Shown: in pieces, positions 8,638 through 15,978 of the stretch
Layout of the letters: every line of letters starts with the position of its first letter
Position numbering within the stretch: the first letter of the stretch is position 1
DNA from: Fimenecus sp045532175
GTDB taxonomy: Bacteria > Bacillota > Clostridia > Oscillospirales > Acutalibacteraceae
Direction of reading: 5' to 3'
Assembly: GCA_045532175.1 (NCBI GenBank)
Contig: JAZSFK010000003.1
Span: 1-64,000 of the forward strand
DNA length: 64,000 nt
Notes under the pieces: generated by a model
What the model was told of the DNA's origin: nothing
The model's input: only the letters and a program-made list of their open reading frames with translations
Databases searched by the model: none
Program-made: the position numbers and the translations under genes

Positions 8638-10997
8638 TAGTCTCTGTATTCCTCCATAATAAAGGCTTCAAAAATGTCGCCTTCCTTAACGTCATTAAAT
8701 TTGTTAAGACCGATACCGCATTCGTAACCGCTTGCAACTTCCTTAACGTCATCCTTAAATCTCTTAAGTGATGAAATTGAGTCTTCAGCAATAACGATAC
8801 CGTCACGAACAACACGGATTTGAGCATTTCTTGTAACTTTACCATTCTGAACGTAAGAACCTGCGATTGTACCTGCAGAAGAAAGCTTGAACACGTTACG
8901 AACCTCAATACGTCCGAGAAGAACTTCGCGGAATTTAGGTGCAAGCATACCCTTCATAGCATCTTCAATTTCTTCGATACAGTCATAGATAATACGATAC
9001 ATTCTCATATCAACGCCGTCACGTTCTGCAATTTCAGCAGCAACAGGGTCAGGACGAACATTGAAACCAACGATAATAGCATTTGATGCATTAGCAAGCA
9101 TAATATCGGATTCGCTTACTGCACCAACACCGCCGTGGATAACTTTAACCTGAACTTCTTCGTTAGAGAGTTTTTCAAGATTCTGCTTAACTGCTTCAAC
9201 TGAACCCTGAACGTCAGCCTTAACGATGATGTTGAGAGTCTTGATTTTACCTGCGTTGATTGATGAGAAGAGGTTGTCAAGAGTAACCTTTTGATACTGA
9301 TTGAACTGTTCTTCTTTCTTTTCCTGCTTTCTCTTTTCAACAAGCTCACGAGCAAGTCTTTCGTCAGAAACAGCGTTGAATACGTCACCTGACTGCGGAA
9401 CCTCGTCAAGACCCATAATCTCAACAGGAACTGATGGACCTGCTTCTTTAAGTGAACGGTGCTTGTCGTCAACCATAACACGAACACGACCTACTGCAGT
9501 ACCTGCGACAACAATGTCGCCTGAATGGAGTGTACCATTCTGAACAAGAAGAGTAGCAACGGGACCTTTACCTTTGTCAAGACGTGCTTCAATAACAATA
9601 CCCTTTGCAGCTCTGTTCGGATTCGCCTTGAGTTCACGCATTTCTGCTGTAAGAAGAACATTTTCAAGAAGCTTGTCAATATTCATATGTGTCTTTGCAG
9701 AAACAGGAACACAAATAATATCACCGCCCCATTCTTCAGGAACAAGACCATGTTCTGTAAGCTGTTGCATAATTCTGTCAACTGTTGTGCCTGGCTTATC
9801 CATCTTGTTAATCGCAACAATAATGTCAACCTCGGCTGCCTTTGCGTGGTTAATAGCTTCAATTGTCTGTGGCATAATACCGTCGTCAGCAGCAACAACA
9901 AGGATTGCAACGTCAGTAGCCTGTGCACCACGAGCACGCATTGATGTGAAAGCCGCGTGACCTGGTGTGTCAAGGAATGTGATGTACTGACCGTTGAGGT
10001 TTACTCTGTAAGCACCAATGTGCTGTGTAATACCACCTGCTTCAGTAGCAGTAACATTTGTGTTCTTGATGGCGTCAAGAAGGGAAGTCTTACCGTGGTC
10101 AACGTGTCCCATAACAACTACAACAGGGTCACGAGTTACAAGATTTTCTTCATCGTCTTCTGAGTCGTCGATGATTCTTTCTTCAATAGTAACAACTACC
10201 TCACGGCTAACCTTTGCACCCAATTCAGTTGCAACGATTTCTGCTGTGTCATAGTCAATAACTTCATTAACAGTTGCCATCATACCGAGGGCAAAGAGTT
10301 TTTTGATAACCTCGGCAGCAGTCATCTTAAGACGAGATGCCAATTCGCCGACTGTGATTTCGTCACCAACAGTAATTACAGGTGGCTTCTTTGCACGTTC
10401 AGCGGCAATTCTCTTGAGTCTTTCGGCTTCAGTTTCCTTCTTGCCACTTCTCATACCCTGTTTGCGGTACTGCTGACTCTTCTGCTTAAGCTTCTGCTTT
10501 TTAACCATATTGTCACTCTGGTGTGCATTTGCAGGAGCAATATTTTCATATTTTTCGTTATATTTTTCAGCGTCAAAGGTGTTTGCTCGTGTGTCAATAT
10601 GACGCATTTCTCCCTTTGTACGAGCCTGCATAGGTTTGTTCTGGTCTTTTTCCTTCTTTTTCTGTTGTGGCTGTGGTTGAGTCTGCTGTGCAGGAGCTTT
10701 TTTGTTATCAGCAGGTTTTGCACCTTTGTTTTCGTTAGAAGAAGCTTTTTCCTTTTTAGGCTCTTCTTTCTTTTCAGCCTTTGGTTTTTCTTTTGGAACA
10801 GCATTGAAGTAATCGTCAAAACTCTTAACTGAATTTTCCTTTGTAATTACGTCGAAAATAAAGTCAAGTTCCTTTTCGTCAAGTGCAGTCTGTGATTTCT
10901 TTTCACCCTCAAAGTGCTTTGAAAGGTTTTCTATAACAAATTTGCTTGAGATGTCAAAATCTTTCGCAACTTCATGTACTTTGTACTTTTTTATCAT
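8637..10997 (-). CDS. infB: translation initiation factor IF-2
   Basis: GTPase that places initiator tRNA on the ribosome. An N-terminal IF2_N helix domain (first ~35 residues) is followed by a long Lys/Glu/Gln-rich linker to about residue 200 and a second IF2_N domain. The G domain has GHVDHGKT (297-304), DTPGH and NKMD; domains II-IV follow. ATG 10997 is preferred: GGAGG lies 8 bases upstream of it but only 2 bases from the alternative ATG at 11003. The gene sits in the usual nusA-infB order. Confidence 0.97.
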   Translation of the reverse strand: MIKKYKVHEVAKDFDISSKFVIENLSKHFEGEKKSQTALDEKELDFIFDVITKENSVKSFDDYFNAVPKEKPKAEKKEEPKKEKASSNENKGAKPADNKKAPAQQTQPQPQQKKKEKDQNKPMQARTKGEMRHIDTRANTFDAEKYNEKYENIAPANAHQSDNMVKKQKLKQKSQQYRKQGMRSGKKETEAERLKRIAAERAKKPPVITVGDEITVGELASRLKMTAAEVIKKLFALGMMATVNEVIDYDTAEIVATELGAKVSREVVVTIEERIIDDSEDDEENLVTRDPVVVVMGHVDHGKTSLLDAIKNTNVTATEAGGITQHIGAYRVNLNGQYITFLDTPGHAAFTSMRARGAQATDVAILVVAADDGIMPQTIEAINHAKAAEVDIIVAINKMDKPGTTVDRIMQQLTEHGLVPEEWGGDIICVPVSAKTHMNIDKLLENVLLTAEMRELKANPNRAAKGIVIEARLDKGKGPVATLLVQNGTLHSGDIVVAGTAVGRVRVMVDDKHRSLKEAGPSVPVEIMGLDEVPQSGDVFNAVSDERLARELVEKRKQEKKEEQFNQYQKVTLDNLFSSINAGKIKTLNIIVKADVQGSVEAVKQNLEKLSNEEVQVKVIHGGVGAVSESDIMLANASNAIIVGFNVRPDPVAAEIAERDGVDMRMYRIIYDCIEEIEDAMKGMLAPKFREVLLGRIEVRNVFKLSSAGTIAGSYVQNGKVTRNAQIRVVRDGIVIAEDSISSLKRFKDDVKEVASGYECGIGLNKFNDVKEGDIFEAFIMEEYRD

Positions 10998-11013
10998 TCT
11001 CATAACCTCCGTT

Positions 11014-11331
11014 TCAGTTATCTTGATTTAAAATCGTAATAAGCTTATCTGCAAAATTTTGGTCGTCTATTGAAATAACCTTTGCCTTTGAACTGATACA
11101 AAAAGCAAGTTCGTCCGTTCCGAATGGTGCGTCAATATATTTAATATTGCGTCCGTCAAAAGAACATTCATCCTTGATTTCTTTTTTTAGCCTTTCGGAA
11201 GCATCACTGCAAGTAAATACAAGATATGTCTTGCGTTTTTTTATTGCTGTAACAACGGCATCGTGTCCCAGTGACATCTTCCCTGACCTGCGGCAAAGAC
11301 CCAAAAGACCCTTTAAATTATCCGTTATCAT
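11014..11331 (-). CDS. ylxQ: YlxQ, L7Ae-family RNA-binding protein
   Basis: A 105-residue protein of the ribosomal L7Ae/L30e fold, thought to bind kink-turn RNA. Family marks: MITDNLKGLLGLCRRSGKMSLG at the start (shown as MITDNLKGLLGL and RRSGKMSLG), and DASERLKKEI. ATG 11331 gives the family-typical length; the longer frame to 11370 lacks support and overlaps rnpM further. It overlaps rnpM by 14 bases. Confidence 0.88.
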   Translation of the reverse strand: MITDNLKGLLGLCRRSGKMSLGHDAVVTAIKKRKTYLVFTCSDASERLKKEIKDECSFDGRNIKYIDAPFGTDELAFCISSKAKVISIDDQNFADKLITILNQDN

Positions 11332-11593
11332 TTTCTTTAATCTGTGCCTCCAGACTATCATATACTTCATCAGGAATTGTTATTTCAAAAGTTCTGTCAA
11401 TTCTGCGTGATTTTCGTACCTTTCGGAGACAATCAATGTTGTTGCAGATATATGCTCCACGACCTGATTTTTTACCGGTAAGGTCAAGACTGATTTCACC
11501 CTCTGGACTGCGGACAATTCTTATGAGTTCGTTTTTAGCCTTCTGCTCGTTACATCCGTTGCAACGACGCATTGGAATTTTCTTCTGCTTCAA
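11318..11593 (-). CDS. rnpM: YlxR/RnpM, RNase P modulator
   Basis: A 91-residue YlxR-family protein. The signature is RRCNGCNEQKAKNELIRIVR with paired cysteines (C11, C14), the GRGAYIC motif, and a second Cys pair. The B. subtilis homologue has been reported to bind RNase P RNA; that role is knowledge of the family, not shown here. It lies between nusA and ylxQ, the standard order. Confidence 0.92.
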   Translation of the reverse strand: MKQKKIPMRRCNGCNEQKAKNELIRIVRSPEGEISLDLTGKKSGRGAYICNNIDCLRKVRKSRRIDRTFEITIPDEVYDSLEAQIKENDNG

Positions 11594-11629
11594 AACTATT
11601 ATCTCCTTTCTGCCATTAAGTATTAAAAA

Positions 11630-12679
11630 TTAACCTTCGTAGAAACCACTTTCAGGTTTAATGTCAATTTTCCAGCCTGTAAGCTTAGCTGCAAGCTTAG
11701 CATTCAAGCCCTTATTACCGATTGCAAGAGATAACTGATGGTCGGGAACAGTTACCTGACATTTCTTTTCGTCTGCGCTGATAATTTCAACCTCTATAAC
11801 ATTTGCAGGTGCAAGTGCGGCACCGATAAACTCCGCCGGGTCCTCGCTGTATTTAACGATATCAATTTTTTCTCCTCCGAGAACCTCAACAATATTGTTA
11901 ACACGAGCACCACGCTGACCGATACAAGCACCGATTGGGTCAACGTTTTCATCCTTACTGCTTACTGCCATCTTTGTTCTGATGCCTGCTTCACGGGAAA
12001 CAGAGTGAATAGCAACAATGCCGTCATAAATTTCAGGAACTTCTTGCTCGAAAAGTCTTCTTACAAGACCTGCATGAGTTCTTGAAATCATAATTCTCGG
12101 TCCACGTTCAGTTTCCTTAACCTCGCTGACGTAAACCTTAATCATCTGACCTTCTGTAAATGTTTCGCCCGGAACCTGCTCAGCCTTTGGAAGAACTGCT
12201 GTGCCCTTGCCGATTTCAAGAGTGATGTTGCCGTTGATTGGGTCAATTCTGCCAACCTTAGCAGAAACAAGGTCCTTTGTCTTTGACTGGAAAGCCTGAA
12301 TAACCTGACCGCGTTCTGCATCTTTGATGCCCTGACGGATAACGTGCTTTGCTGTCTGTGCAGCAATTCTGCCGAATTTCATAGTGTCAAGCTCGATTTC
12401 AAGAGTTTCTCCTGCTTTTGCATCTGCACGGTACTCCTGTGCATCCTCAACGAGAATGTCTGTATCCCAGTCCTCAAGCTCTTCAACAATATTAAGGTGA
12501 ATATAAACTCTCATTGTCTGTGCTTCAGGGTTGATATCACAAGCAACAACGTCTTTGTTGTTATAATCTTTTCTTACAGCTTTAACAATTGCTTCGCTGA
12601 TTTTTTCATAAAGATATTCAGCCTGAATACCTTTTTCTTTTTCCATTAAAGCAACTGCCTCAAAAAATTCCTTATTCAT
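11630..12679 (-). CDS. nusA: transcription termination/antitermination factor NusA
   Basis: RNA-polymerase-binding factor that modulates pausing, termination and antitermination. The 349-residue protein has the N-terminal RNAP-binding domain (MNKEFFEAV to about residue 120), an S1 domain, and two KH domains with GARVNNI and IGNKGLNAKLAAKLTGW. It lacks the acidic repeats of proteobacterial NusA, as in Firmicutes. ATG 12679 is chosen because GGAGG lies 11 bases upstream; it overlaps the rimP end by 8 bases. The frame extends to 12703 without a suitable ribosome-binding site. Confidence 0.96.
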   Translation of the reverse strand: MNKEFFEAVALMEKEKGIQAEYLYEKISEAIVKAVRKDYNNKDVVACDINPEAQTMRVYIHLNIVEELEDWDTDILVEDAQEYRADAKAGETLEIELDTMKFGRIAAQTAKHVIRQGIKDAERGQVIQAFQSKTKDLVSAKVGRIDPINGNITLEIGKGTAVLPKAEQVPGETFTEGQMIKVYVSEVKETERGPRIMISRTHAGLVRRLFEQEVPEIYDGIVAIHSVSREAGIRTKMAVSSKDENVDPIGACIGQRGARVNNIVEVLGGEKIDIVKYSEDPAEFIGAALAPANVIEVEIISADEKKCQVTVPDHQLSLAIGNKGLNAKLAAKLTGWKIDIKPESGFYEG

Positions 12680-13151
12680 TTTCCGTAAAACCTCCAAAAT
12701 CATCCGCTTTTATCCAAGATGCTTCTTTTTTTAATATATTCATTTCAGTTTCTTCATCAACAGCAATTGTAATACTGTCATTGTCGTAGTCAATAAGAAT
12801 ACCCTTGTATTCTCTCTTGCCCTCAAATGCTTTGATAAGTCTGACTTGAATTTTTTCACCTAAATAACAATCGAAATGAAAATCACGTGATAATTCTCTT
12901 TCGATACCGGGGGATTGAACCTGCAAATTATATGCCTGCTCAATAGGGTCTGCCTCATCAAGAGGACCGTCAATTGCGTGGTGCATGTTAACGCAGTCGT
13001 CAATTCCTACACCGTCTTCTTTGTCAATAGTGATGCGAAGATACCATCTTGCACCTTCTTTAACGAATTTAACGTCCCAAAGAATAAGACCTAATTCGTC
13101 TGCAATGGGCTTGGCAATATCCCAAACCACAGAAGCTGTGTTCTTTTTCAT
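12672..13151 (-). CDS. rimP: ribosome maturation factor RimP
   Basis: A 159-residue protein needed for 30S subunit assembly. It has the diagnostic VQSPGIERELS motif and the C-terminal SH3-like strand segment KEYKGILIDYDNDSITI-like (here REYKGILIDYD). ATG 13151 is preceded by AGGAGG at 5 bases. The frame runs upstream to 13223 but that part is the leader hairpin. It is the first gene of the operon reaching at least to ribF. Confidence 0.95.
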   Translation of the reverse strand: MKKNTASVVWDIAKPIADELGLILWDVKFVKEGARWYLRITIDKEDGVGIDDCVNMHHAIDGPLDEADPIEQAYNLQVQSPGIERELSRDFHFDCYLGEKIQVRLIKAFEGKREYKGILIDYDNDSITIAVDEETEMNILKKEASWIKADDFGGFTENE

Positions 13152-13204
13152 AGAACCTCCTAAAAATATTAAATTGTCGTCGGAAAAACATCCGTATAAA
13201 TTCA

Positions 13205-13228
13205 AGAGAGCGGGTCGCCCCACTCTCT
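13205..13228 (-). promoter_or_regulatory. hairpin with GNRA tetraloop in the rimP leader
   Basis: On the minus strand a 9-10 bp stem (AGAGAGTGGG/CCCGCTCTCT, one G-U pair) closes on GCGA. It lies inside the ~100-base leader between the promoter and the rimP start. No T-run follows, so it is not a terminator. A role in regulating the operon is an inference. Confidence 0.6.
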
Positions 13229-13256
13229 GTCAACACGAATATTCTTACCGTAAAGA

Positions 13257-13285
13257 ATAATACCATATAAATATAATAAAATCAA
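13257..13285 (-). promoter_or_regulatory. sigma-A promoter of the rimP operon
   Basis: Minus strand: TTGATT (13285-13280), 17-base spacer, TATTAT (13262-13257). Confidence 0.65.
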
Positions 13286-13333
13286 GTCTTTTTTACAAAA
13301 TTACATACCATTATATATAATTCATAATTTCAC

Positions 13334-13375
13334 ACTTTGCGTTCTGCACTTTGCATTTTGCACTTTGCACTTTTT
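13334..13375. repeat. heptanucleotide tandem repeat (ACTTTGC-like)
   Basis: Six consecutive 7-base units: ACTTTGC, GTTCTGC, ACTTTGC, ATTTTGC, ACTTTGC, ACTTTTT. Similar units on the opposite strand occur at 39014-39034. Confidence 0.75.
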
Positions 13376-13553
13376 AAAGGTCATCTGCATCCTGCTCGGG
13401 AACAGCGGAGTCCTGCGGGTTACCGGTGTACCATCCGTTTGCATCAAATTGCTTGGCATTCTCTTCGCCATTCCATATTTCAGAGATTTCCTCGCTTAGT
13501 TTTTCTATCTTTTTTCTTGCTTCTTCCTTTTTCTTTTGCTTATTAAAAAACAT
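13374..13553 (-). CDS. small hypothetical protein (59 aa)
   Basis: A 59-codon gene with an AGGTG ribosome-binding site 5 bases before ATG 13553. The N-terminal half (MFFNKQKKKEEARKKI) is basic and predicted helical; the C-terminal half contains DANGWYTGNPQDSAVPEQD, ending in DADDL. I recall similar WYTG/SYTG...QDADDL tails in small hypothetical proteins of Clostridia, so it is likely a genuine conserved gene. No function can be assigned. It lies upstream of the rimP promoter on the same strand. Confidence 0.7.
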   Translation of the reverse strand: MFFNKQKKKEEARKKIEKLSEEISEIWNGEENAKQFDANGWYTGNPQDSAVPEQDADDL

Positions 13554-13673
13554 TGTTGCACCTTCTGTATTTTGATATTTTTAATTATAGTATGATAAAA
13601 CCGGATAAAACTATTCATTTACAATGGAAAGTGTCCAATATTTCCAAAACAGAGTAATTTTGTAAGAAAAATA

Positions 13674-13702
13674 TTGACTTTTTATTTGATTTTCGTTATA
13701 AT
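13674..13702 (+). promoter_or_regulatory. sigma-A promoter
   Basis: TTGACT (13674-13679), 17-base spacer, TATAAT (13697-13702), serving the secreted protein at 13770. Confidence 0.8.
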
Positions 13703-13769
13703 GAACGAGTAAATGAGGTCTTGTGCCTTAATTTTTGCAAAAATTAATTTACGAAAGGAAAATGTTTTC

Positions 13770-14363
13770 ATGAAAAAGACTCTTGCAGTAGTTCTTGCAT
13801 TAGCAATGGTTCTCGTAATGAGCGTTTCTGTTTTCGCAGCTGAAAAACCTGCAGATGCAGCAGATGCAGCAGCTTGGACAGCTTATTACACAGAATTACT
13901 TACAGATTCAGAAGCAGACCCGATTGACGTTGCTGCTGGAATCCTTGCTGACGTAAGAAACGGCGCGGTTGAACAAGAAGTTGCTCTTGAAGCTCTTGAA
14001 GCTGCAGCAATCGCTGTTGGTTCAGAAGCAGCAACAGCTACAGTTAACGCTGTTAAGGATTTCTTAGGAATTTCTGACGCTCCTGTTCTTCCGGACGTTC
14101 TCCCAGAGGACGACGCTTACACAGGTTGTCTTGCAAGTCTCGATAGCATTCTTGATTCTATCTTTAATGTAATCGGCGACCTTGCTGGTATGCTTTTCGG
14201 TGGAAGTGAATCATCCGATTATTGCTTCAAGACAACTGAACCTCCAACAACTGAAGAGAACCCACCACTTGGCGACAATTCACTTATCGCTATTAGTGCA
14301 GTAGCTCTCGTTGCTGGCGCAGCTCTTGTACTTACAAGAAAAAAGGACAAAGACGCTGAATAA
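13770..14363 (+). CDS. secreted, membrane/wall-anchored Ala-rich protein, unknown function
   Basis: A 197-residue protein with a clear signal peptide (MKKTLAVVLALAMVLVMS..VFA). It has an alanine-rich acidic central region, a Pro/Thr/Glu-rich spacer, and a C-terminal NPPLGDNS motif. A hydrophobic stretch and RKKDKDAE tail complete it. The end resembles a divergent sortase sorting signal (NPxTGD type in Clostridia), with Leu in place of Thr, so anchoring may be by sortase or simply by the membrane segment. ATG 13770 has AAAGGA upstream and starts the signal peptide; the longer frame from 13713 is not supported. No similar family is recognised. Confidence 0.85.
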   Translation: MKKTLAVVLALAMVLVMSVSVFAAEKPADAADAAAWTAYYTELLTDSEADPIDVAAGILADVRNGAVEQEVALEALEAAAIAVGSEAATATVNAVKDFLGISDAPVLPDVLPEDDAYTGCLASLDSILDSIFNVIGDLAGMLFGGSESSDYCFKTTEPPTTEENPPLGDNSLIAISAVALVAGAALVLTRKKDKDAE

Positions 14364-14382
14364 TTAATTGCATCAAAAAATG

Positions 14383-14418
14383 GACGGAAATCTTTAAGGT
14401 TTCCGTCTTTTTTTATTT
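14383..14418 (+). terminator. Rho-independent terminator
   Basis: GACGGAAAT/GTTTCCGTC stem (one G-U pair) followed by seven T. Confidence 0.88.
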
Positions 14419-14459
14419 TATAATCATTTTAACAAATTCAAATTTACCGAAGTAATATA

Positions 14460-14488
14460 TTGAATTTTGAAATTCTATATTATATAAT
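14460..14488 (+). promoter_or_regulatory. sigma-A promoter
   Basis: TTGAAT (14460-14465), 17-base spacer, TATAAT (14483-14488), before the secreted PHP gene. Confidence 0.65.
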
Positions 14489-14515
14489 TATGGTATTAAA
14501 AACGGAGGGATTATT

Positions 14516-15883
14516 ATGAAAAAACTTATTTCGTTAGTACTTTGTGCGGTTCTTTTATTCGCACCTTGCTTGGGTGTTGTAGGTTTTGCTGCAGAAGCAG
14601 GCGGTGATTATGTGATTATTTCACCTTACAGCGATGTAATCTGGGAAGGCGAAGACGCATGGGGTGCTTATAAAGGCTCACTTCATTCTCACTCAACTTA
14701 TAGTGATGCAGAGGTTGACCTCGCAACTATGGTTAAGGAATACTACAATCAGGATTATGACTTTTTAGCAAACTCTGACCACGGTGTCACCGGTGTTGAA
14801 TGGAACAGAGAGCAACCTAAACTTTTGCTTTATTCTTATCAGAAACTTTTAGGTTACCCTGTTGAACATCTTACAGACGAAGAATTTGAAGCTATCACAA
14901 CAGGTACATATCCGGGTGCGGACGGTACTGCTCGTGGCAGACACATGACTTGTGTTGTTGGTGCAAACGAGCTTAACAACCTTACACTTACAAAGAGTCA
15001 CGTTAATGCGTTTTTCCTCCCGGAGGGTGTTGGTAACGGCTTTGGCGGTACAGAAAATGGCTACGAAAAGGCAATTAAATTTACAGAAGAGAATGGCGGA
15101 CTTTCACTTATCAACCATCCCGGTGACTGGCTTGAAAGCATCAACGATATCTCACAGGTAAGCGACCCTGAAAATGTAAAATTTTTTGGCGACCTTCTTC
15201 TTAAATATGATAGCTGTATCGGTATTGAGGTTTTCAACGAGGTTAACTCTGTTACAACCTATGACAGAATCCTTTGGGATAACCTTCTGATGCACACACT
15301 TCCTTACGGCAAAACAGTTCACGGATTCAGTAATACTGATGCCCATACAATAGAAAACATTGACAGTTCATTCAACATCTTTATGATGGAAGAAAACAAT
15401 GTTGAGAATATTAAGGAAACAATGCAGACAGGTGCATCCTTTATGGTTACAAGATGTCTTCGCAAGGGCAACGATGTTATTGGCCCTGCAGAAGGCTTTG
15501 ACGTAAGAAATTCAGGTCTTCCGTATCCTGTTTTCACAAAGGTTGCAGTTGACGGACATAAGATTACGGTGGATGCTGAAAATGCACATACAGTTCAGTT
15601 TATTGCTGATGGAAAAGTTATTTACAGTGGTGCAATCAATTCAGGTAGCGTAACTCTTAACCTTGATAAAATTGACGGAGCAGAAAACTTCCAGTATGTA
15701 AGAGCAGAAGTTTTTGGTGAAGGCGGACTTTGCCTTACACAGGCACTCATCATTGATGATGGTGGGGAAACTGAAGATTTTGAAACACCAAAGGGAATTA
15801 TTCCATTCTTAAAGAAGGTTCTTTTCACACTCAAGAGTTCAAGAATCTGGACAATTATCGTTGAACTTTACAGAATGTTATAA
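14516..15883 (+). CDS. secreted PHP-domain phosphoesterase
   Basis: A 455-residue exported protein (signal peptide 1-26, ending FAA). PHP-type metal-binding motifs: HSHSTYSD (HxH near residue 57-59), NSDHG, INHPGDW and SNTDAH. This set is typical of PHP/histidinol-phosphatase-like metalloenzymes that hydrolyse phosphoesters. The C-terminal third has a beta-rich region (KVAVDGHKITV) and a final hydrophobic/basic stretch that may associate with the membrane. An ACGGAGG ribosome-binding site lies upstream. The substrate is unknown; the location suggests an extracellular phosphoester. Confidence 0.85.
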   Translation: MKKLISLVLCAVLLFAPCLGVVGFAAEAGGDYVIISPYSDVIWEGEDAWGAYKGSLHSHSTYSDAEVDLATMVKEYYNQDYDFLANSDHGVTGVEWNREQPKLLLYSYQKLLGYPVEHLTDEEFEAITTGTYPGADGTARGRHMTCVVGANELNNLTLTKSHVNAFFLPEGVGNGFGGTENGYEKAIKFTEENGGLSLINHPGDWLESINDISQVSDPENVKFFGDLLLKYDSCIGIEVFNEVNSVTTYDRILWDNLLMHTLPYGKTVHGFSNTDAHTIENIDSSFNIFMMEENNVENIKETMQTGASFMVTRCLRKGNDVIGPAEGFDVRNSGLPYPVFTKVAVDGHKITVDAENAHTVQFIADGKVIYSGAINSGSVTLNLDKIDGAENFQYVRAEVFGEGGLCLTQALIIDDGGETEDFETPKGIIPFLKKVLFTLKSSRIWTIIVELYRML

Positions 15884-15900
15884 TTGAAATAACAATTAAA

Positions 15901-15930
15901 AAAGGCGGGGATTTAATCCTCGCCTTAATT
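15901..15930 (+). terminator. hairpin terminator
   Basis: AAGGCGGGGAT/ATCCTCGCCTT stem followed by AATTTG, just after the PHP gene. Confidence 0.7.
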
Positions 15931-15943
15931 TGTACTTTGTACT

Positions 15944-15972
15944 AAAAAAGACGGTCGGTGACCGTCTTTTCT
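15944..15972. terminator. bidirectional terminator
   Basis: AAAAGACGGTC/GACCGTCTTTT stem between converging genes. Confidence 0.8.
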
Positions 15973-15978
15973 TTATGT

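Noticed and set aside
9525..9944. Long frame on the plus strand opposite infB (and similar antisense frames elsewhere)
   Set aside because: Shadow of the infB reading frame, Cys/Asn-rich, with no ribosome-binding site.
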